Origin: Cytospora piceicola
Lineage: Eukaryota > Ascomycota > Sordariomycetes > Diaporthales > Cytosporaceae
DNA length: 64,000 nucleotides
NCBI GenBank assembly: GCA_023375675.1
Contig: JALQBC010000020.1
Coordinates: forward strand, 372,001-436,000
Reading direction: 5' to 3'
Shown here: piece after piece, positions 1 through 11,603 of the stretch
How positions within the stretch are numbered: position 1 is the stretch's first letter
Layout of the letters: every line of letters starts with the position of its first letter
The notes under the pieces: generated by a model
The model's database searches: none
Seen by the model: only the letters and a program-made list of their open reading frames with translations
What the model was told of the DNA's origin: nothing
Made by a program: the position numbers and the translations under genes

Positions 1-560
1 TTTATATAACTAATTACTTACTAATACATTAGCTTTAAATACTGTTTAAACGTTTAATAATAGCTTTATAATTAAAGTAAGTAATAACTATTTAAGGCTT
101 ATAATATTTAAAGTTAATATTAAAACAAATTAAAGTAAAAGTAAAAGAAATACCGAAGTATTTATAATACTTATTAACTTATAGCTATTAAAGTTATTAT
201 TACTTATTTAACTGGTTATAATAACTTTAAATCGAAAAGATAGCTTAATATAATAATCGGAAAAACGAAAAGAATATTAGTATATAATATAAGTATAAGA
301 AGTTTTAAAATAGCTTAAGAAAGTTATTAATAAAGTAATATAATATAGCTTAAATAGTTAAAGTAATAACTTTAAAGTAATAAAAGTAATAACCTTAGCT
401 AGTTATAATTTAATTAATTTTAAATACTTTTATATATTATTACTTTTATCGCTTTTAATTATATTATATATAACAGTTTTTTAATATAGTCTGAATTTAA
501 CCTATAAAGATATTAGTTTTAAGTAGTTTAAAATACGGATTAATTTTAGCTACAGACTGA
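1..560. repeat. AT-rich, RIP-degraded block
   Basis: The stretch is almost pure A/T with TA-rich words and no open reading frame. It has the texture of a fungal repeat degraded by repeat-induced point mutation. No terminal repeats or domains could be recognised. The following bases up to about 900 return to mixed composition, but I see no convincing gene there. Confidence 0.7.
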
Positions 561-972
561 TTTTAACACCTACTACAGGCGTAGCACGTAGTGGGCAGTA
601 CAGCGTCAGGGTGGGGCCTACGGGTACCTGTAAGCGGCGAATACAAGCGTAATAAATTTAAGCTAACAAGCAAAAACAGACCTAGAACTAAACCCAGTGT
701 CTGGCTGTTTACCAGATACTGGCAAATACCACAAATGTCAGGGCTCACGCTCTACCATGCCTGCATTACTTTGGAAAACCCTATATTGATAACGACGGTA
801 TAGCCTACATCATAACGCGCACGCTGCGGAGCACACCAGTAGCCAACCGACCTCTGCAAATCTTTTTCGTCACCATTCCATTTAGCATCACATTTGCCCG
901 CATGGAGTCCCCGTCAAAGATCTTGGCCATTTTAGGCCTGAGCCGCACTGCCCATCCCAAAGACATCGATAA

Positions 973-1716
973 TCACAAGGCGGCCTCCTCGACCAGGGCC
1001 ATGATCTCTTCTGGCTTGCTCAGAAAAGCCGAGTGCCCAGAGTCCACCCTTTTGACGACAGCACCGGCCAGCTGCGCGAACATCTCCTGCACCGGCGGTG
1101 GGACAGCCTTGTCGCCCGTGCACACCACGTACGTTGACGGTATATACGTGTACGCGCAACGTTCCATGACCGTTTCCTTGACCGCGTTGCTCTGCGGGAT
1201 CACTCGCTCGGCCCAGTACGCCGACTCGTCCGTAGGCAGGTCATTGTACATAGTTGAAATCGGCTCGCGCATCTTGAATCGGCCATCCCAGTGGTCATGG
1301 TCAGGCGAGTCGCCAACAGCGGTCGCAATTGACTGGCCCTTAGGCATGACGAAGGCCGCACAATAGAAAAAGCGGGCCACGCCGCCCTGTAGTCCCCGCT
1401 GCTGGCGGCTCTCAAGACTAAGGTCTTCCGATACAGCCTCCGAACCCACTAGACCCCCGTAAGAGTGCATGAAGACGATGACCGTCTTGTTCTCGTCAAG
1501 GACCAACTTCTTGATTGCAGTCTCGACAGCCCGAGCGTCGTCAGCTAAGGTCTTTTTGGTAAAATCTGGGTCGTTTTGGTCTGTAAGAGAGGGGAATGAA
1601 GGCTGCACGACAGGGAAGCCGCGTGACTCGATGAGTCCAACGAACTTATGGTAGACATCTGGGACTTGGAACGTTCCCTGTAGAAGGACAATAGTGGGCT
1701 TGGTGGGTGATGCCAT
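973..1716 (-). CDS. Alpha/beta hydrolase fold protein
   Basis: A single-exon gene of 247 residues, complete from ATG to stop. The protein has the architecture of small soluble alpha/beta hydrolases: an N-terminal beta strand ending in LLQGTF (oxyanion-loop region), the nucleophile elbow HSYGG with Ser85, a likely acid Asp202 in TGDKAVPP, and the catalytic His228 in DSGHSAFLSKPEE. It belongs to the fungal AB_hydrolase group related to plant methylesterase/hydroxynitrile-lyase-type enzymes; the substrate cannot be deduced. No signal peptide is visible, so a cytosolic esterase or lactonase is likely. It stands alone between an AT-rich block and a repeat-containing spacer. The 247-residue length is normal for the family and I see no damage. 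Confidence 0.85.
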   Translation of the reverse strand: MASPTKPTIVLLQGTFQVPDVYHKFVGLIESRGFPVVQPSFPSLTDQNDPDFTKKTLADDARAVETAIKKLVLDENKTVIVFMHSYGGLVGSEAVSEDLSLESRQQRGLQGGVARFFYCAAFVMPKGQSIATAVGDSPDHDHWDGRFKMREPISTMYNDLPTDESAYWAERVIPQSNAVKETVMERCAYTYIPSTYVVCTGDKAVPPPVQEMFAQLAGAVVKRVDSGHSAFLSKPEEIMALVEEAAL

Positions 1717-2005
1717 AGCGAAGGTGTTCGAATCAGTGTTTGTGATGTTGGTGTCGCCGATGTGGAAGTGTTGCTAGTGTCAAAGTTTTTCAAGTACAGT
1801 GTGCTGTTTGGTACATTGGATTCCAGTCATGCAAGTCACATTGGAGGAGGAAGTGCGTAATATATGCCAGGGGCGAATTTGGAGACAGACCTGTACGCCT
1901 TCATGCGCACACGCCTTTTGCTGCCGAACGCCGACTGGGTACCCTTCCTGATATTCGTGGTGTACAAGGATTCCTCACTATCGGTCTCTTTGTTAGACAA
2001 ATAGG

Positions 2006-2305
2006 CTGCAGTTGCAGATTTGCATGCATTTCGCTCAAGATCCGGTCAGAGCTATCGCATCACCTCACACACACCACCGCCTCCCCGCACGCACAAAGAA
2101 CCAACCGTTAGCTTGCGGCTGGCGGCATTGTAACACACCCTGTCATTATACAGATGTCTCACTTTTTAGACTGCAGTTACAGCGTTGCATCTCGCTTGAA
2201 TCGGTCCGAGCTACCGCATCAAGCGGAACATGGAACCAACAGTTAGCTGCGGCTGGTGGCTTTGAATATAACGCGCCCAGCTATCATGTTAGCATGTCAG
2301 CCCAA
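2006..2305. repeat. Degenerate tandem duplication, about 164-bp period
   Basis: Two diverged direct copies lie side by side. Copy 1 starts at ctgcagttgcag (2006) and copy 2 at ctgcagttacag (2171). Shared blocks in the same order include gcat-tcgct, gagcta-cgcatca, aaccaac-gttagct and gcggctgg-ggc. The copies carry substitutions and small indels. The segment lies in noncoding spacer downstream of nothing recognisable; the open frame that crosses it is not convincing as a gene. Confidence 0.6.
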
Positions 2306-2689
2306 CTAATCCGAAGTCTCCAATCACATTTGTGATTGAAATTCACGCTGCAGTGATCAACCAACACGACCGGTGAGCCCCGTCACCGACATGCGTTGCC
2401 TGACTAAACTGTTGGTGATAAAGAAGGATCAGCCACTCCACTCGACCGTTGGTAACCATTGGAGCTATAGCACACGTCAGCAACGCTGCGGTTGGCTTGT
2501 TGTACTGCATACTGGGTGGGAGGCCGATTTTTAATCACCCTGTCGGGGATCTCTGGCTCGTGCTTGTTGTGGACCGTATCGTCTTTCTGCTGTAAGAAGT
2601 ACCGGTGGGACTCGTGCATCTGAACCACAATACCAGCCCGGGGTGTTATATTTACCCATCCGACTAAATATCACAGTAGTATTGATGGA

Positions 2690-3156
2690 GGAGATAACGC
2701 AAATTTTTCGTCACCAACTGCTACACTATCCCTAGTACAGTGCTTAGGGAATACTGTAGCTGCTACTACTAGCATATTATCTTAATATTGCCTTTAAGAG
2801 CTTTACAGTATATATTAATTAGCTAGAATAAAGTATAGACTTTAACTATAATATTTAAAGTTACTTAGGCTGCCTATCTTTATAAGTATTATATAACTTT
2901 AATAAACTTAATACTTTATTTAAATTACTATCTTACTTACTTAACTATATTACTTATTTATATTAATAACTAACTTTTTAATTATAGAAATATAATATTA
3001 CTAATTAAGTTTAAATTATTAATTTTTTAATATTATTTATAATTTTATATATTAATAACTATATAAGTAATTAAGATAGTATAAACTTTTAAAATTAAAC
3101 TTTAAAAATAATAAGCTATTAAATAAAGTCTTATAAAATTATTATTAAATAATATA

Positions 3157-3204
<48 letters not shown>

Positions 3205-3560
3205 TTTTAATATAATATAATAAGTATATTAATAATTAAAATTAATAATATTAAAATTATAACTATTATTTTAATTTAAAGTAATTATTTAAAATAAAAG
3301 TAAATATTATAATATATAAAAAAAAAGTAAATTATACTTTTAATTAATATATTAATTAGTTTTTAAGTAATTTTTATAAGAAATAAAAAGCTTATATAGC
3401 TATTTAAAAAAGTAAGTGTTTATAAAGTAATATTATAAGCTTATTAAAGTATATAGTGTTATTACTAAGCGCTAAGCTTTTTAAGTTATAAGGATTAAAA
3501 ATGTTAATTACTAACGGTGTAAAACTGTTAGCTTAAGAGGGCAGGTTAAGTTCTTTATTA
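2690..3560. repeat. AT-rich, RIP-degraded block with (AT)n tract
   Basis: About 870 bp of A/T-dominated sequence with no coding potential. It includes an uninterrupted AT dinucleotide run at about 3163-3201. CpA and TpG are almost absent, as expected after heavy RIP. No terminal repeats were found. Confidence 0.7.
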
Positions 3561-3671
3561 AAATCTATATAGGAAGAACATTACGGTTAGACCTAGAACG
3601 GTAGTGAGACTGACGTTTTATCTCCAGTGTTCCTGTCGAGGAGTTACTTGTGCAGCGAACTAGTATAGGAA

Positions 3672-3750
3672 CGGTACCCTCCTCTTGAAACGGTGCCCTC
3701 CTCTTGAAACGGTACCCTCCTCTTGAAACGGTACCCTCCTCTTGAAACGG
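3672..3750. repeat. Four-copy 19-bp tandem minisatellite
   Basis: Four head-to-tail copies of cggtaccctcctcttgaaa at 3672, 3691, 3710 and 3729, with one A-to-G variant in copy 2 and a partial fifth copy (cgg). It lies at the border between the AT-rich block and the gene island, about 340 bp upstream of the rhodopsin-like gene. Confidence 0.9.
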
Positions 3751-4092
3751 AAGGATCTTCAAAATGAACATTTTAAATCCCTGACTTATATTTCTGTATC
3801 TTCGATGCTACACACCCGCCTGCGCCGCTTGTCAGACTGCGAATGGAGTACCTCGATTCTTTCGTGCTATAATTAAATGCTGAGGACTTGGGGGATATTT
3901 CACAATGCATCTGTGGTAATTAGCCATGGCCGTTCCGTCTTCTTCTTTCGCAATATGACTACATAAGAACCCCACCACTGTTTGCCCAATCTCGACAACG
4001 TTAGATTTCACACACTCGCCTCCCTAACTCATGTTCTTTGATAAGTCTTTTGTTTCGTGATAGGTCCAGCCCCCTGAAGCAGATCAATAAAC

Positions 4093-5611
4093 ATGGGCGC
4101 CGAGACTGTGATTCTCCCGACGGGCATTTCTAGGCTCGGGGTGAACGCAGTAGTGGTGACTACCGTCCTTAGCGCCCTAGCGACCACTCTGGCCATGTTT
4201 CGGTTCATGCTACGAAGGAGGGAATCCTTCGGGACGGATGATTATGTCCTGATGGTAGCACTCGTCTTCCTGATACTCCAGGTCGTCGGAGCGTATCTAC
4301 GTAAGTTGTTTCTCTGTCTTCTCTGTTCTATCACTAGGGCACAGTGGGCTACCCGCAGTGGGCAGAGTCAACCGTATCAATGATTACTCGGCCGTTTCAC
4401 TAGCTGGGGCTATCTGCAAGGGGTTTCAGAGCGCTGACTTTCATGCGAAGTCGCTTTCTTAGGCGGTGAAGGTTACACCACCGAGGAACTAGCACAGCAC
4501 CCGGAAAAGATAACGTGGTTACTCAAGGTCAGACAACACTTTTCACAGCAGCACCCGCAGTAGCCCGGATGTGTTTCCTAATTGCCGTTACAGATGATTT
4601 ACTTCCCGGAACTCAGCTACACCTTGGTAGTCGCTCTGATCAAGACGTCAATTCTCTACTCGTACAAACGCATCTTTGGTCACGTCACTACGACCAGGTA
4701 TCACATTCATATTCTCCTAGCCCTCTCCTGGGCCTGGGGTGTCGCAATTTTCTTTACCTGCCTCTTTCAATGCAGTCCAATAGACAAGGCTTGGTTGCCA
4801 GATAAGCCAGGGCACTGCATTAAGACGATTCCTTTCCTGTGGGGGAACTCCATCTCCAACTTCATTATTGATTGGATGATTCTCCTCGTGCCGGTTCGGC
4901 CGGTGCTCAAGCTTCATCTACCTCGTACAAAAAAGATTCTGATCGGACTATCTTTCATGTGCGGATCTTTGTAAGTCTTCTCCAACTCTTCCTCCAAGTC
5001 TGAGGACATGGACAGTCTGGGTATTGGGCTGCCTTGTTCCTGATATCCGCTATAGAGCCTGCATCGCAAGTACAATTCGCTCCTCCAAAACCGCCACATT
5101 CAACACGAGTAACATTGGCAGTATGTTCAACCACAAGTCCATCCTATAACCCATTGACTTTTACCTTGCTTTCATACACTAAGGCAGGCACACAGTTTCG
5201 GACTATGATGCATCGATCTGGGTCTATAGCGAACCCCCGCTAGCTACCATTTCGTGTTGTCTCCCTTTTCTAAGCCGGCTCTTCGGTGTCAAGGTTTTGA
5301 ACGGATTCAGGTATATAGCGGACCACGTCTCCAAACGCACCCCCTACGGCGCGGCACACATCACCAGCGACAATGACAACGCCCAGGCAACCGAATACGA
5401 AATGTACCCGACCCCTGCTCCCCGGGAGGAAAGTTTGAGTGTGTGTCAGGAGCCGTCGCGTGGCTCCCAGAATATACGTACGATGACCACTACCACGGTA
5501 ACGAGTCAACCTGCAATGGAGGAGATACATGGGCTGAACTCTTATCAGTTCTCGGTTACAGCGCCAGCAAAGGCTATGATAAGGACTGAATCCACGAGCT
5601 CTCTTGTGTAG
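4093..5611 (+). CDS. Rhodopsin-like integral membrane protein (fungal family)
   Basis: Five exons give an intact 380-residue product: 4093-4300, 4463-4527, 4594-4970, 5056-5120 and 5184-5611. All introns are GT-AG and the phases match. The sequence begins with a hydrophobic helix (LGVNAVVVTTVLSALATTLA), followed by RRRESFGTDDYVLMVAL, a hallmark of the fungal rhodopsin-domain proteins related to PTH11-type receptors. Later helices include SYTLVVALIKTSILYSYKRIF and a core ending WVYSEPPLATISCCLP. The last about 100 residues are a polar cytoplasmic tail. No cysteine-rich CFEM domain is present. Such proteins are thought to act as membrane receptors or sensors, but ligands are unknown. The splice between 5120 and 5184 matters: without it the frame seems broken near DASIWVY. 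Confidence 0.8.
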
Positions 5612-6449
5612 ACAGGTATTGTGAAATGGTTTTGTTGAAGTGGTTGGTTCTAGTGTCCTGATGCGTGTCAGGACGACATTCTGTGCGTTGTTCAGGGGCA
5701 GAGAATGTTAGACAATCTGATAGAAGGTCTTGACTTGGGGTTTCTTCTTGCTTCTGCGTCAGTCAAAGGTTCTGAATGATTGTTGGCCTTCACCCGGGAA
5801 CATCACATTCCTTTCGTCACTACCAGTTGACAACTCAATACCTATCTACTATCTTCATTACTCAGCTCATTGGGCAAACAAAAGAACTGAAAAAAGAAGG
5901 GGAAATGGCAGGATACATATAAATAGCCAAGTTGACTTCCGGCCAAATCAATTGATCGTATCCGAGGCTGTACACAGTGTGAAGGACGATTCAGTGCTAT
6001 CCACGGCATCCTGAGAAATCGGCCCCGTGACATTTGAACCAATATGCTGTGTATTGCAAGACTAGATTCTTAGATATACAGAATGAAAGTGAAAACAATT
6101 TATAGCTAAATGAGATTCTGAAACCCTTGTTTCAGGTTAAGAAGTGCAAGAAGAGAAAAGCAAAATCGGGAAAAAGGTAGTGAGAGTGACAATGTCCACG
6201 GCACCACGTCACATTTCAAGAAGTGAAGAAGCTAATTTCACTATAAATGCCTGGAATTGATAAATACTGTGGTACTGTCAAGATGTGAATTGATATGGTA
6301 CGCAAACTCTAGCCTCAGGGTACTCCCGCATACATTAAATCATACCTAAGCGGCAATGCTGGAGCTCTGTGGCTTGCGTGCAGTGTGAATTTTCCTGCGT
6401 TCTGTCAGTACAACCCTGCACATTATAACCGAACTAATAGTAATTGAAC
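5612..6449. other. Intergenic spacer
   Basis: About 840 bp between the convergent stops of the rhodopsin-like gene and the first methyltransferase. Short open frames exist here but none resembles a known family. I see no RNA gene or repeat. Confidence 0.5.
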
Positions 6450-7434
6450 TCACATCACATAGTAGAACTTCTTCTCATCTGTCCTTAGCAAATCCTCCTT
6501 TGCAGCTCGTACAGCTTCTTCCGCCTCTTCCTCCCTCATGAATCCGCCATTCATCAAGATTGGCTTCCCTGCCAAGATCAAAAACCGCTCTAGATTCTCC
6601 AAAGCCAGCTGTCCTATTTTCCTTTCACGCTCTTCCTCCGGCCAGTGACCAATAGGCCAGCGGAACGTCTCTTCCTTGACATCCGCGAAGCCAACCGCCG
6701 CCAACGCCGCAGGGTGCTTCTCTGTCACGTTGTAATCCAGCCCGCTTCGGCGCCAACTTACCCCCGCCAGACGCACGAAGTTGATTAGAGGCGAAGAGTC
6801 GGAGGAGTCAAACTCGGAGATTTCCGCATGCAGGGGATGCGCAAGGTCTAACAATTCCAAGCAACCGCCTGGCTTCAGGTGGAGATAGCAATTAGCCCGA
6901 ACTGAAGGCCAGTCATGAATTCCAGATGTGATCATGCGAGCGTGGATGAAGTCGAATTGGTCCGGCTTGAATGGGGACCACTCCCGTTCATCGGCATTGT
7001 GCTTCATAAAACAAACATTGGGCGGGGAGTCGTCATTCTGATGCGGTATCGCAAGGTCCGTGGCAATGATGTCGGCTTGTGGAAAGGCGCGAGCTATGGA
7101 AATGGCCCAGACGCCAGTGCCAGTCCCCACGTCAAGGATTGATGTGAGATCAGAGGCAAGAGGCGTGGTGTGGAGTCTTCCTTGGAGGGTCAAGAGCCAT
7201 ATCTGATGCTGAAGATCTGTACAATGGAGTTTAGTCGGTGGCCAGCTACTTCCTCTCGATGAGACAGTTAAGCAGCACATCACTTCGGAAAATGAAACGC
7301 ACCTAGGCGATCTTGTTCGAACTGCCACAACAATTAACATCTGCAAACATTATAATACAAAACTTCTTACGTACCGAATCTTCTACCCTTGCCATCACGT
7401 AGATAGGTGAGGACTTCGCATTATAAGAAGACAT
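6450..7434 (-). CDS. LaeA-like SAM-dependent methyltransferase (copy 1)
   Basis: Three exons, read right to left: 7375-7434, a 19-bp microexon 7303-7321, and 6450-7216, giving 281 residues (starts MSSYNAKSS). The junction restores the family motif EQDRLDLQHQIWLLTL. The SAM-binding motif I, ILDVGTGTG, is at residues 53-61, followed by the acidic DIIATDLA region and the fungal signature DFIHARM and HLKPGG. This is the UMTA/LaeA-like class common in secondary-metabolite clusters, acting either as small-molecule methyltransferases or LaeA-type regulators; the sequence does not decide which. A longer single-exon reading from 7346 is possible but lacks the family N terminus. It faces the rhodopsin-like gene and lies 1.8 kb from the P450. 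Confidence 0.8.
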
Positions 7435-7439
7435 ACTGT

Positions 7440-8490
7440 CTTTCAGATTGATTGATACTTAGTTCGAGACTAAGTACTAAGGTGCACATTAAGCTTTATA
7501 GTTAAAAGACTTAAAAATATACCTTCTGTTAAGAAGGACGTTGTTTGTTTTTAAAGCAGGTAGGTATATAGAAACTTATTACGTTAAGGTTATTACTATT
7601 TATTTTTAATTTAACTATATATAACTTTAACTATATTAATTAGCTATAATACTTACTTTATAAATATAATTAGCTTTTAAAAGTAATATTTTTATTATTA
7701 ATAAAGTAAGTTTATTAATTATATTTAAAGCTACTAGTTTTAATATATTATTTCTTAATATATATATATATATATAAGCTTAAAATATATTATTTTAAAA
7801 TAATATTTCTTTATAATATAAATAATATTTTACTTTTTATATAATTACTTTAATATATATTTAAATTATATACTTATATTATAACTTATAATATAAGTTA
7901 AATATTAAAAGTAAATATATTTTATTATATTATCTTTATATAATATAATATAAGTATAGCAGCGGCCTTAAGGCTTATATATATATATAAGTAAGGCAGA
8001 AGATTCTGCTAGGCGGTGTAGGCTATTCTAGCTTATACCTTTATTTAGCTTAGCCTTTTAGCTTAGATTTTAAAATAGAATAACTAATATAGAGAGAACT
8101 ACTAATATAATAGCATTATACTTAAAGTGCTACTATAATAAGTCTAAATATAATTATATAAGTTAATAATCTTTTTTATAAACCTTTAAAAGTTATAATA
8201 ATAAATATAAGTATATAATATTAAGTATATATTATATTTAAAAATAAAACTTATTAAATTATTAGTATAACAAAATAATATAAAGTTAAAAGTTACTTAA
8301 CTTAATATTTTTAAATAAACTAAGTAACTTATTAAGCTTTATTATATCTTAATATTAAAACCTTTAATTATTTTATAAAAAGATATTTTAAAATACTTAT
8401 ATTTAAAGATAATTATATAAATTTAATATATAACGGCTTTATATAGTAGAGTATAAGTATAGGTTTATTATAGTAATAATAAAAAGGTAG
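7440..8490. repeat. AT-rich, RIP-degraded block
   Basis: About 1.05 kb of A/T-dominated sequence with TA-rich words, no coding frame and no recognised element ends. It separates the methyltransferase from the P450/GMC pair. From 8490 to 9189 composition is normal, but only short, unconvincing frames are present. Confidence 0.7.
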
Positions 8491-9189
8491 TAGCTACTGT
8501 AGCAGTAGAGTCACTGTGTATGCATGCGGGAATCACACTTCTTCTTTCCTGATAAGCAGCCACACACGTTCCACATATACTATGTAGCCTGGTCTTTGCA
8601 GGAAGTAAGGTCACATTGATGACCCACCTATCGTCGTATGATCGTCAGCCTCAAGCCAGATATGAGCTGTCAAGTGGTAGGTCTTATCAATACGCCCCGC
8701 CCTGTGCCGTCTTACTGCAGACAACTATTGGGAAGAGGTGTGTCAGAGTCCAAAGTACCGCCCCCATGTACCATCATGTTGCGAAAACTCCGCAGAAAGG
8801 GCCGTTGGATGGATACTGAAGTACTTTTATGTATGTATCATTTCCGGCTGCACTAGCTCAGTTGGAGGGTCTTTTACTCTTATTTCCCTACCCGAATTAG
8901 TGCCGGTGGCAAAATATTTTATTGGGTACCAACGTCCCCGAAAACAGCCTCACTACGACGAGGGGCTCGTCCCTGCCTCCCACCCACCGAGGCGAAGCAA
9001 GAAGGGACTCAAGTCTGAAGTAATGTTGTTAGTCAGAATTTGAAGCATACGATCATCATTGGGACATTTTCGGGGTTGTTGTCCGCGCCCTGTTATAATC
9101 ATCTTTGGGAAACCGGCTTTCCATTTCTCAACTGCTTAAGCCTCAAAGTCATCATCCTTACTAGCATCAGAGGCGACCACGCTTCGACC

Positions 9190-11161
9190 ATGTTTACAGG
9201 CAACTTGCTATGGCTGACTTTTGCGGCCCTTGTGTTTTATTTGATTACAACAGTTATCTGCCGCCTCTATTTCCACCCCCTAGCCAAATTTCCGGGGCCG
9301 AAAATCGCTGCCGCTACGAAATGGTACGAAGCATATTTTGACCTCAGGCCTCGTCGCCATGGTAGCTTTTTCCACGAAATGCAGCGGATGCACAGGGTCT
9401 ACGGTAGGTGAACACAAAGGAAATCGGATGTTCCAATGCTAATGGTCTTTTGAGGTCCAATTGTTCGGATCAATCCTGATGAAGTGCATGTCGACGATTC
9501 AACATGGGTTCATACACTCTATGTTATGCCAGCTCGCGTATGTTCATTCTTCCAACCGATGTCGGCAACAGAGAAGTTGGAGCTGATACATTTGGACCAG
9601 GGAGCTCGCGACAAACACCTTCCGGCCGCGTTGATGGCCGACTCACCGGGCTCAGGTATGACCCATTCCATATCGAGCCATTGGTTTCTTGCACATTAGT
9701 TCTAACGTGTAACCAGGTTTCGGTACGGTTTCCCATGATATCCACCGCAAGAGACGTGCTGCCATGAGCCCACTCTTTTCCAAAGGGTCAGCTGCCGTGA
9801 TGGCGGATGTTATATACGACAAGATTGAACTGCTCTTGCAGAATGTAAGCCAGCAAATCAAGCGCGATGGCTGTGCGGAGATGCGTCTCAACTGGCTGGC
9901 TTTCAACCTAGACAGCCTGACGGATTGGTTCTTCGATCGAGGCATGGACCTACTGATGGATGAGAAGAAATCCAGGGCTTGGTCGGAGACGGTCAATGCA
10001 GTGGCTACATCGACACCTTTTGCTAAGCAATTCACGTGGTTTATCCCGCTTGCAAAGAAACTCCCCATGTGGCTCTTGGAAAAAGCCACACCGGAAATCT
10101 CAAGAGTAATAAAGTTGCAAACGGTAAGTTTCGGTATACTAGACATAGGAGTTTCACGAGTGCCTGCTAGGCTAACAAGGGTTTCCACAGGATTTGGAAG
10201 ATCAAGCCACCGAAGCCGCAAAACTTCATTCGCTGGGTATGACTAATGCAGAACAAGCGAGCACCCAGCATAAGCTCTACCATACTATCCTATCGTCTCC
10301 TATTCTCGATGCCGGCGAAAAAGGGCCAGGCCGTATCTCTCAGGAGGCGTTCGTCGTCCTGGTCGCCGGCAGCGAGACCACTGCGCGAGTTTTGTCAACC
10401 GGAAGTTTCCATATACTGGTGAATAAGGAGAGGATCTTGCCCCGTCTGCAAGCAGAACTTGTGCAGGCTATGCCGGATCCACATACCAGGGCATCGGTTC
10501 AGGAATTGGAGAGGCTTCCGTGGCTGGTAAGAACCATTGGTGCATTCGATGGGTAGCATATGCTGATGGGCTTGTGGCCTTCTTTAGACGGCCATTGTCA
10601 AGGAATCGCTCCGAATTTCTGCCGTGCTGACTTCTAGGTTACCTGTCGTTGCTCCGTTTGAAAATTTGCAATATCGGGGTTGGACAATTCCCCAAGGAGT
10701 AAGTGTTTAATGTGCAATCCAAGACCACCGAGGTACTAGAATTTCAGCACTAACGAAAGTCAGACCGCCATCAGTATGACATTACGTGACATACTCCTGG
10801 ACTCGACCCTGTTTGAAGATCCGGAGACCTTCCGGCCGGAACGGTGGTTATCAAGCAACCCTGCTCTCGAGCACATCACTCGCTATTTCGTGCCCTTTGG
10901 GCGCGGGAGTCGCATGTGTCTGGGATCCAAGTGTGTAGCATTTTCTTCGGCTGCTAAAAGTATTTCAACCTAGCTGACATTAGGGGTAGCACAGCTATGG
11001 CTTTATTATACATTGGGTTTGCTGCCTTTTTCCGGCGAGACGACTTCATTCTACATGATACGTTCTACGAGCGGGATGTCAAAATAGAGCGAGACTTTTT
11101 CAACGGGGAGACTTCGGCAGAGAGTAAAGGAATAAGGGTTAAGTATGCCCAGTTGACGTAG
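9190..11161 (+). CDS. Cytochrome P450 monooxygenase
   Basis: Seven exons give an intact 537-residue P450: 9190-9403, 9455-9655, 9717-10123, 10191-10526, 10588-10698, 10764-10930 and 10984-11161. The N-terminal membrane anchor ([18 protein letters not shown]) is followed by the proline-rich hinge [11 protein letters not shown]. Canonical motifs are the I-helix AGSETT (about 333-338), the ExxR in KESLR (about 392-395), FRPERW (about 446-451) and the heme-binding loop [10 protein letters not shown] with Cys475. The [15 protein letters not shown] segment is typical of the fungal group often annotated as trichodiene-oxygenase-like (CYP58/65-type). It is an ER-bound oxidase of a small molecule, substrate unknown. 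Its tail converges on the GMC oxidoreductase 440 bp away. Confidence 0.88.
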
Positions 11162-11603
11162 CACTCAAATCTGAGGCCCGTGGGGCTAAAACAAAAAACA
11201 TTGAACGCATACGGCCTTGGCATATATTGGATGCTTTTCCGAGCTTCACTTGTCATGAATACTCTCCAAGGCATTGAAATACTGTGACTATAAGGGCTTG
11301 GTTCCATATGAACCAGCCTCGGAAAACATGCAGTGATGCAGAGGAGAACTTGGAAGGGCCAGGTTGCTATTTATTGATACATTCCCTTCAATTCAGCTGT
11401 ATTGGGTACTTATTTAGGTAGTTGTACCCTGTGTATTCCAAGACCTTACTACTAAATCCGAAGGAATCTACGTTGACAGAACTCCCCATGCTCACATGAA
11501 TTGAAATGTTGACTTCGAGGTATCGCGAGAGCAACACTCGCAGTGGGAAGTATACAGTGTTATATACACCTAGAGACAAGATGAATTATTCCCCCCTAAC
11601 TCT

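Noticed and set aside
5184..5300. Apparent frameshift in the rhodopsin-like gene
   Set aside because: An intron at 5121-5183 with donor gtatgt and acceptor aag restores the frame through DASIWVYSEPP, so the gene is intact.
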